47,673 nt of DNA from contig LNEW01000055.1 in the NCBI GenBank assembly GCA_001464375.1, positions 1 to 47,673 of the forward strand. The letters are read 5' to 3'. Both the position numbers and the translations under genes were made by a program. Each line of letters opens with the position of its first letter. Within the stretch, counting starts at the first letter, position 1. Below, piece after piece: positions 42,631-47,673 of this stretch. Source of the stretch: Rhodospirillales bacterium Ga0074136 (lineage in GTDB: Bacteria > Pseudomonadota > Alphaproteobacteria > Acetobacterales > Acetobacteraceae). The notes under the pieces are model-generated. The model saw nothing but the letters and a program-made list of their open reading frames with translations. It did not search any database and was not told where the DNA came from.

Positions 42631-43035
42631 CTACCGGCATTCCAGCACGCGGATGTCGTAGACCGGATGCTCCAGCATGCTCACGCCCGGCGCATTGGCG
42701 AACATCCAGCCGCGGAAGGCGGGCGGGCTGCCGGGGGCGGCGCGGCTGTCGGTCATCTCCATCCAGGCAGCGGCGTCGGGCACTTCATCCGGGCCGCGCC
42801 CGTTGCAGGCGCGCAGTGCGATCGACAGCGTGCCGAAGGTGGCGGCCTCGCCCACGCGCGCTTCCAGGATGGTGATGCGCGCCGTCACCTTGTCCAGCGC
42901 TTGCAGACGGGCCGCGCGCATCGGCACCCAGTCCTGCGCCGCCGCGGTATTCGGTGCCAGCAGCAACGAAGCCAGCAGCAACGGAGCCAGCAGCAACGGG
43001 GCCAACACCCATGCGGCCAGCGGCGTGCGCGTCAC
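42631..43035 (-). CDS. DUF2155-family exported protein
   Basis: This 134-residue periplasmic protein of the alphaproteobacterial DUF2155 family has a signal peptide built of LAPLLLAPLLLASLLLAP repeats and cleaved near AAAQ. The body includes VTARITILEARVGEAATFGTL and the family-like ending AFRGWMFANAPGVSMLEHPVYDIRVLEC, with paired cysteines (LRACNG and LEC). GTG 43035 overlaps the stop of the upstream small gene. Its position beside mlaD and an NDUFA12 gene resembles the order in related genomes. Function unknown. Confidence 0.85.
   Translation of the reverse strand: MTRTPLAAWVLAPLLLAPLLLASLLLAPNTAAAQDWVPMRAARLQALDKVTARITILEARVGEAATFGTLSIALRACNGRGPDEVPDAAAWMEMTDSRAAPGSPPAFRGWMFANAPGVSMLEHPVYDIRVLECR
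42957..43001. repeat. Three tandem 15-base units in the DUF2155 signal peptide
   Basis: Units at 42957-42971, 42972-42986 and 42987-43001 are near-identical (CCAGCAGCAACG plus a variable three-base tail). They encode repeated five-residue Leu/Ala/Pro blocks of the signal sequence, so copy number changes keep the frame and only lengthen the hydrophobic core. Confidence 0.85.
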
Positions 43036-43247
43036 GATGCACGCTTCGGGCTGGCCAGGCCCGCAACCAGCTCGGCCAGGATGCGCCGCATCGCGGCTTC
43101 CTCCACGCCCATCAGCACCGCGTCCTCGAAGGCATCCTGCAGCACCTGGCGCGCCTCGGCGTGGTTCTCGGCCAGGGTCTTGAGCTTCTCGCGGCACGAT
43201 ACCGGCGTGCCGTCGGCACCGGGCCAGAGGGTCGGCGCCGCATTCAT
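43032..43247 (-). CDS. Conserved small protein between MlaD and DUF2155
   Basis: This 71-residue protein starts MNAAPTLWPGADGTPVSCRE and has a predicted long helix (KLKTLAENHAEARQVLQDAFEDAV) and a hydrophobic C-terminal helix. It overlaps both neighbours by 4 bases (ATGA before, GTGA after), which strongly supports translation. I do not recognise its family. Its position suggests a role with the MlaD-type lipid transport component or envelope. Confidence 0.78.
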   Translation of the reverse strand: MNAAPTLWPGADGTPVSCREKLKTLAENHAEARQVLQDAFEDAVLMGVEEAAMRRILAELVAGLASPKRAS

Positions 43248-43777
43248 CGCGGCGTCGCCGGCGGCGCGGGCCCAGGGTTTCCCGGCGGGGTGGGCGCGGG
43301 CGCGTCGGCGGCGCGCTGCTGGTTCATCTCGGTGACCGAGAAGATGAACCGACCCAGCAGGCTTTCCAGGCTGACCGCGCTGGCGGTGATGGTGATCTCG
43401 CCGCCGTCGCGCAGGATGCGGTCCGCACCACCCGGCACCAGCGCGATGTAGCGGCCGCCCAGCAGGCTCTCGCTCTGGATCTCGGCGGAGGTGTCGGCAG
43501 GCAGGTTCAACGCCGCATCGACGCGCAGCGTCAGCACGGCCAGGAAGGTGGCGGGATCGATGCGCTGGCCCACCACCTGGCCGATCTTCACGCCGGCCAG
43601 GCGCACATCGGCGCCGGCACCCAGGCCGTCGATGCGGTCGAAGCGGGCGGTCAATGTGATGCCCGGCCCGCCGGTCAGGGACCGCCCGCTGCCGGTCACC
43701 GCATGGAACAGGAACATCCCGGCGACGGCCAGGACGACGGCGCCGGTCAGGATCTCGGCGAGGCTGCGCTTCTGCAT
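43244..43777 (-). CDS. mlaD: MlaD/MCE-domain protein
   Basis: This 177-residue inner-membrane-anchored protein has one N-terminal helix (LAEILTGAVVLAVAGMFLF) and an MCE domain (ITLTARFDRIDGLGAGADVRLAGVKIGQV, then LGGRYIALVPGG). It ends with a helix and a Pro-rich tail. MlaD forms hexameric rings that pass phospholipids between the inner and outer membranes. The genes for the ATPase and permease partners are not in the window, so mla is split in this genome. The stop overlaps the next small gene. Confidence 0.9.
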   Translation of the reverse strand: MQKRSLAEILTGAVVLAVAGMFLFHAVTGSGRSLTGGPGITLTARFDRIDGLGAGADVRLAGVKIGQVVGQRIDPATFLAVLTLRVDAALNLPADTSAEIQSESLLGGRYIALVPGGADRILRDGGEITITASAVSLESLLGRFIFSVTEMNQQRAADAPAPTPPGNPGPAPPATPR

Positions 43778-43795
43778 GGATGCTGATGTCGGGGC

Positions 43796-44155
43796 TCAGC
43801 GCCCCGGCGTCCAGGCCTCGTAGTCCCCGGCGGTGGCGGGGCGCTGGCCGCCGCGCGCATCGTGGCCGGGCGGACGCCAGGCCTGCGGCGTGCCGGTCAG
43901 GTTGGGGCGGTGGTCCTTTTGCCAGTCGCGGCGCGGCGCGTCCTCGGGCAGCGGGGCGGCGGTGGTGTGATGGATCCAGCCCCACCATTCCGGCGGCACG
44001 GCGCTGGCTTCCGGCGGCCCGGCATAGAGCACGCGGCGGATCGGGCGGCCCTGCACGTCGCGGCGCGACCGCGCCTCCCAATAGGAGTTGCCGAAGCGGT
44101 CCTGCCCGACCCGGCGGCTGGTCAGGCGGATGAACAGGGTGTCGAGGAAGGCCAT
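43796..44155 (-). CDS. NDUFA12-family protein (complex I-associated, B17.2-like)
   Basis: This 119-residue protein matches the NDUFA12/B17.2 supernumerary subunit of mitochondrial and alphaproteobacterial complex I: FGNSYWEARSRRDVQGRPIRRVLY, then PPEWWGWIHHTTAAPLPEDAPRRDWQKDHRPNLTGT in outline. The ending QRPATAGDYEAWTPGR is typical. ATG 44155 begins MAFLDTLFIRLTSRRVGQD and the upstream open frame is ignored. It is first of the small block leading to mlaD and DUF2155, 18 bases before mlaD. Confidence 0.88.
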   Translation of the reverse strand: MAFLDTLFIRLTSRRVGQDRFGNSYWEARSRRDVQGRPIRRVLYAGPPEASAVPPEWWGWIHHTTAAPLPEDAPRRDWQKDHRPNLTGTPQAWRPPGHDARGGQRPATAGDYEAWTPGR

Positions 44156-44345
44156 GGCCACGTCCTTGGGGGCGTCCCGGAAGCGGATGTGATGCCACAG
44201 CGCAGAGGCCGGCGCAAAGCGTGCGGCGCGCCGCTGCGAATCACCGGATGAAAGCGCGACTATCCACAGGATATTGGGGGTCGCGGACCTGGAGACCACA
44301 AGATGCGGCTTTCGCCGCCCGCCGAGTCTGGCTAGCCTGCCGCCC

Positions 44346-45845
44346 ATGGCAGGCATCCTCGGCACCCTCTGGGACGGCGTGGCACTTCGGCGGGAGCGGA
44401 TCGGCGCCGATCCCGACGCCGCCCCGCGTCCGGTCGCACTTCCCGCGGCGTGGGAGGATGGCGCGGCCGCCGCGATCGCCGCGCTGGCGCCCGGCAGCGG
44501 CCCCGTCACGCTTCCCACGCTCGCCGAGGCCTGGATCCGTCGCGTCACCACCCGCGGCCGTCGCCTGGGCCTGCTGGAGACACCCGAGGAGGCGGACGCG
44601 CTGGCCGAGGGGCTGCGCGCCCTGCTGCTCGCCCGCCGCGGGGCGCCGGGGGCCGAGGTCTGGCGCGACCGCAAGGACGAAGCGCGCTTCGTGCTGAACC
44701 TGCCGGCCTTCCTGGATGCCGATGGCGGCTTCGACGCGCCGGGCTATGTGGCGGCCGCCGCGCTGGGCGTGCGCGTGCTGGACATCCTGGGCCAGGGCCG
44801 CGCGCCCCGGCTGCGCCTGGGCTTCGCCGACCTGGCCGGGCTGCTGGCCGCCTTCCGCCTGCCCTATGGCGGGGCGGCGGCGCAGGCCACCGCGGCCGCC
44901 ATCGCGGCGTTGACGCGCGGCGCCGCCGAGGCTGAATCCGGGCTGCTGGCCGCCCGCCACGGCGCGCTGCACCCGGTCGCGCTGATCTGGCCCGAACCAC
45001 CGGCCGAAACGCCGGTGCCCGGACTGGCCGAGGCGGCGCGCGCCGCGCTGGACGCCGCCGCGGCCTCGCCGGGGCTGCGGCACGAGGGCTGCGTCGCGCT
45101 GGCCCCGGCCGATGCCGTGGAGGCGCTGCTGGGCGCCGAGACCGCCGGCCTGGCCCCCGCGGCCGGCCCCCTGGTGCCCATGCGCGACGCCGATGGCCGC
45201 TTCGTGCTGCGCGCGACCCGTGCGGCCGAACGCGCCGGCGAGGACGCCCCGAGCCTGCTCGCCCCGCCGTCACCCGAGGCGCGCCCGGCCATGGAGGCGG
45301 CGGTGATGCCGTTCCTGGATGCCGCGCCGCCGGCGCCGCTGGCGGTTGCCGCCCCGCCGCAGGCGCCGCGCCGCGCCGCGCCGCGACCGGTCTCGGCCGC
45401 GCCGGCACGCACTTGGCGCGTCGCCGTGGCGGGGCTGCGCGTGGCGCTGCGCGCGACGGAGGACGACCGCGGCCGCTTGCGCGAGATCGCCTTCAGCCTC
45501 CCGCGCGAGGGCGCGGCGGCGCGAGGCCTGCTGGAGGCGTTGGCCCAGGCCGTCTCCCTTGGCCTGGCGCATGGCGTGCCGCTGGCCGCCTTTGTCGAGG
45601 CGCATGCCTATAGTCCCGGCGCCGGTGGCGCGGTGGAAGGCGATGGCGCGATCCGTCGCGCCACCTCGGTGCTCGACTGGGCGTTCCGGCGCCTGGCGCT
45701 GGATTATCTCGGCCGCGGCGACCTGCCGGATCCGGTCGAGGAGGAGACGCCCGCCATCGAGGGCGCGCAGCCGCCGCTGCTGCCGCTCGACCTGCCGGCG
45801 CAGCCGGCGCCGCGGCGCGGGCGCGCCTGGCGCCACGCGGCCTGA
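44346..45845 (+). CDS. Class II ribonucleotide reductase-derived protein, catalytically dead (TSCPD-like)
   Basis: This 499-residue protein is collinear with parts of B12-dependent ribonucleotide reductase. The region RFVLNLPAFLDADGGFDAPGY and LGFADLAGLLAAFRLPYGG echoes the RNR barrel (GYANLGGLLM). The stretch about 245-280 (GLRHEGCVALAPADAVEALL, then GAETAGLAP) aligns with the RNR APTGTIG..DTTGIEP segment. Residues about 357-455 match the C-terminal domain (LAHGVPLAAFVEAHAYSP, then ATSVLDWAFRRLALDYLGR). It has a single cysteine, so the radical NxCxE site and the CxxC redox pair are absent. It is probably structural, regulatory or a decayed paralogue. Confidence 0.72.
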   Translation: MAGILGTLWDGVALRRERIGADPDAAPRPVALPAAWEDGAAAAIAALAPGSGPVTLPTLAEAWIRRVTTRGRRLGLLETPEEADALAEGLRALLLARRGAPGAEVWRDRKDEARFVLNLPAFLDADGGFDAPGYVAAAALGVRVLDILGQGRAPRLRLGFADLAGLLAAFRLPYGGAAAQATAAAIAALTRGAAEAESGLLAARHGALHPVALIWPEPPAETPVPGLAEAARAALDAAAASPGLRHEGCVALAPADAVEALLGAETAGLAPAAGPLVPMRDADGRFVLRATRAAERAGEDAPSLLAPPSPEARPAMEAAVMPFLDAAPPAPLAVAAPPQAPRRAAPRPVSAAPARTWRVAVAGLRVALRATEDDRGRLREIAFSLPREGAAARGLLEALAQAVSLGLAHGVPLAAFVEAHAYSPGAGGAVEGDGAIRRATSVLDWAFRRLALDYLGRGDLPDPVEEETPAIEGAQPPLLPLDLPAQPAPRRGRAWRHAA

Positions 45846-45870
45846 CGCCGCCCCATCACGGAGAGACCTC

Positions 45871-46338
45871 ATGGCCGGACGCATCGAACAGCGACTGACG
45901 GAACTGGGCATCGAACTGCCGACACCGGCGGCGCCGATCGCCAACTACGTGCCCTTCAACGTCACCGGGAAGCTGGTGGTGATCTCCGGGCAGATCCCGC
46001 TGCGCGACGGGGTGGTGGCCTTCACCGGCAAGGTGGGCGTGGATCTGTCGGTGGAGCAGGGCCAGGCGGCGGCGCGGGTCTGCTTCATCAACCTGCTGGC
46101 GCAGCTCAAGGTGGCGGCCGGTGGCGACCTGGATCGCGTCGCGCGGGTGCTGCGCCTGGGCGGCTTCATCGCCGCGCCGGCATCCTTCACGCAGCATGCG
46201 CCGGTGATGAACGGGGCGTCGGATTTGGCGGTCGAGGTGTTCGGCGATGCCGGGCGGCATGCCCGCACCACGATCGGCGTGCCGTCGCTGCCGGCCGATG
46301 CGGCGGTCGAGGTCGAGGGGATGTTCGAACTGGCGTGA
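45871..46338 (+). CDS. RidA-family protein
   Basis: This 155-residue protein has the RidA/YjgF fold: ANYVPFNVTGKLVVISGQIPLRDG near the start, then AARVCFINLLAQLKVAAGGDLDRVARVLRLGGFIA and the ending VGVPSLPADAAVEVEGMFELA. The arginine that binds carboxylates is placed in RTTIGV. RidA proteins deaminate reactive enamines/imines. It is a longer RidA subgroup than the 130-residue standard. It follows the RNR-like gene by 25 bases, with a GGAGAG site. Confidence 0.9.
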   Translation: MAGRIEQRLTELGIELPTPAAPIANYVPFNVTGKLVVISGQIPLRDGVVAFTGKVGVDLSVEQGQAAARVCFINLLAQLKVAAGGDLDRVARVLRLGGFIAAPASFTQHAPVMNGASDLAVEVFGDAGRHARTTIGVPSLPADAAVEVEGMFELA

Positions 46339-46407
46339 ACCCGGGACGCCGGCGGCGCCGTGCGGCGGGTGCCTTGCGCCCCGCCGCAACCACGCGACAT
46401 TGGATGC

Positions 46408-47571
46408 ATGCTGGACGGATCCGCTGAACTGTCGCTGAGCCTGCACCCCCGCATCGCGGCGATTCCGGCCGCTGAATGGGATGCCTGCGCGGGCGGCGAC
46501 AATCCCTTCGTCGGCCATGCCTTCCTGTCGGCGCTGGAGGATAGCGGCAGCGCCACGCCGGAACGCGGCTGGATGCCGCAGCACGCGGCGCTGCGCGACG
46601 AGGCCGGGCGCCTGGTCGCCTGCGCGCCCTGCTATGCCAAGTCGCATTCCCAGGGCGAGTACGTCTTCGACCATGGCTGGGCCGATGCGCTGGAGCGCGC
46701 CGGCGGGGATTATTACCCGAAGCTGCAGGTGTGTTCGCCGTTCAGCCCGGTGCCGGGGCCGCGGCTGCTGGTGCATCCCGATGCCGGCATCCCGCATGGC
46801 GCGCTGGCGCAGGCGCTGGTGCAGGGCGCGCAGGCGGTCGGCGCATCCTCGGTCCATGTCACCTTCTGCACCGAGGCGGAATGGACCGCGCTGGGCGCTG
46901 CCGGGTGGCTGCGGCGCATCGGCACGCAGTTCCACTGGGCCAACCAGGGCTATGGATGCTTCGACGACTTCCTCGGCGCGCTCGCGTCGCGCAAGCGCAA
47001 GGTGCTGCGCCGCGAACGGCGCGACGTGCAGGACGCCGGGCTGACGCTGCGCTGCCTGCGCGGCGCCGAGATCACGCCGCGCCACTGGGAGGCCTTCCAC
47101 CGCTTCTACCGCAGCACCACCGACAAGAAGTGGGGCCGCAGCGCGTACCTCACGAAGCGCTTCTGGCCGCTGCTGGGCGAACGCCTGGGCGATGCGGTGG
47201 TGCTGATGGTGGCGGAGCGCGACGGCGAACCGGTGGCCGGCGCGCTGAACCTGGTGGGGCGCGACGCGATCTACGGCCGCAACTGGGGCGCGACGGTGGA
47301 CGTGCCCTTCCTGCATTTCGAGCTGTGTTACTACATGGCGATGGACTTCGCGATCGCGCATGGCATCGCGCGCGTCGAGGCCGGCGCGCAGGGCGAGCAC
47401 AAGATCCAGCGCGGGTATCTGCCGGTGCCGACCTTCTCGGCGCATTGGATCGCGCATCCGGGGCTGGCGCGCGCGGTGGGCGAGTTCCTCGACCGCGAAC
47501 GCCCGGCGATGATGCGTGAGATGGCAGCGCTGGCGACGCTCTCGCCGTTCCGGCAGGCTGACGAGGCTTAG
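46408..47571 (+). CDS. FemAB/GNAT-like acyltransferase (PF04339-type)
   Basis: This 387-residue protein has two GNAT-like halves as in FemAB-type proteins. The N-terminal half includes FVGHAFLSALEDSGSATPERGW and the Cys-containing PCYAKSHSQGEYVFDHGWA. The C-terminal half contains a basic FEM-like helix (LASRKRKVLRRERRDV) and FHRFYRSTTDKKWGRSAYL. The ending EAGAQGEHKIQRGYLPVPTFSAHWI is diagnostic for the family annotated as peptidoglycan biosynthesis-like, where a conserved GxHKxxRG-type motif occurs. The exact acceptor is unknown. ATG 46408 begins the typical N-terminus after an upstream ATG at 46404 in another frame. Confidence 0.85.
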   Translation: MLDGSAELSLSLHPRIAAIPAAEWDACAGGDNPFVGHAFLSALEDSGSATPERGWMPQHAALRDEAGRLVACAPCYAKSHSQGEYVFDHGWADALERAGGDYYPKLQVCSPFSPVPGPRLLVHPDAGIPHGALAQALVQGAQAVGASSVHVTFCTEAEWTALGAAGWLRRIGTQFHWANQGYGCFDDFLGALASRKRKVLRRERRDVQDAGLTLRCLRGAEITPRHWEAFHRFYRSTTDKKWGRSAYLTKRFWPLLGERLGDAVVLMVAERDGEPVAGALNLVGRDAIYGRNWGATVDVPFLHFELCYYMAMDFAIAHGIARVEAGAQGEHKIQRGYLPVPTFSAHWIAHPGLARAVGEFLDRERPAMMREMAALATLSPFRQADEA

Positions 47572-47673
47572 CGGCGCCTGCCCGCGTCGCCGCGCGGGAG
47601 AGTGTCGTCGCCGGCCTGGCGCGGCGCACGCCACGCCAGCGCGCCACGCGGCGGCGGTAGGAACCGGCGGGGG

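Noticed and set aside
42957-43001. Tandem repeats as a possible CRISPR or phase-variation array
   Set aside because: Units are contiguous without spacers and lie within a signal-peptide coding region.

Overview
The window is very GC-rich, densely coded DNA from an alphaproteobacterium. The best guess is Rhodospirillales/Acetobacteraceae (Roseomonas-like). Support comes from the GC content, many Tat-type signal peptides on solute-binding proteins, two lone Bug/TctC-type receptors, a GcvA-like LysR regulator, a NAD-dependent formate dehydrogenase, and the block NDUFA12 - MlaD - small protein - DUF2155. The taxon is an inference; there is no rRNA, and I saw no tRNA, CRISPR array or intact insertion sequence.

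Layout. (1) 1-4.0 kb: a decaying export locus, with an internally deleted dihydrolipoamide dehydrogenase remnant, thioredoxin 2 (trxC), an HlyD-type adaptor, a DevC/MacB-type permease, and an ABC ATPase broken by a small deletion/frameshift. (2) 4.4-15.2 kb: amino-acid or opine-like uptake and catabolism. Two paralogous polar amino-acid ABC transporters flank a divergent four-gene operon: a ferredoxin-like subunit, two FAD oxidoreductases of the HcnABC/opine-oxidase/D-hydroxyproline-dehydrogenase type, and a DapA-like lyase. Only the second transporter has an ATPase. A DUF6282 amidohydrolase-like gene and a crotonase follow. (3) 15.3-21.2 kb: a LysR regulator divergent from a TctC-like receptor and HyuA/HyuB hydantoinase-oxoprolinase subunits. 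(4) 21.3-26.5 kb: a V4R-domain protein and a two-gene NAD-dependent formate dehydrogenase in which the NuoE- and NuoF-like parts are fused.

(5) 26.6-32.1 kb: a seven-gene envelope operon with two glutathionylspermidine-synthase-like ATP-grasp proteins, a DUF350 membrane protein, a DUF1190-like lipoprotein and three unrecognised membrane proteins. It recalls the little-understood E. coli ygiBC and yjfKLMC loci. (6) 32.3-38.2 kb: an exported kelch protein, a SARP-like/TolB-like/TPR regulator, a RadC-like protein with a damaged metal motif, a lipoprotein near an AT-rich patch, and a DUF6065 gene preceded by a 55-residue peptide with an excellent ribosome binding site and a duplicated GGLSP(L/I)F segment. 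This peptide/DUF6065 pair is the most likely undescribed system here. (7) 38.6-42.3 kb: a second lone TctC-like receptor, strong hairpins, a polysaccharide-deacetylase/PuuE-like protein and an MscS channel with a cyclic-nucleotide-binding domain. (8) 42.6-47.6 kb: a conserved-looking block DUF2155 - small protein - MlaD - NDUFA12, then a catalytically dead class II ribonucleotide-reductase relative, a RidA protein and a FemAB/GNAT-like protein.

Most operons use 4-base ATGA/GTGA overlaps, which fixes many start codons.
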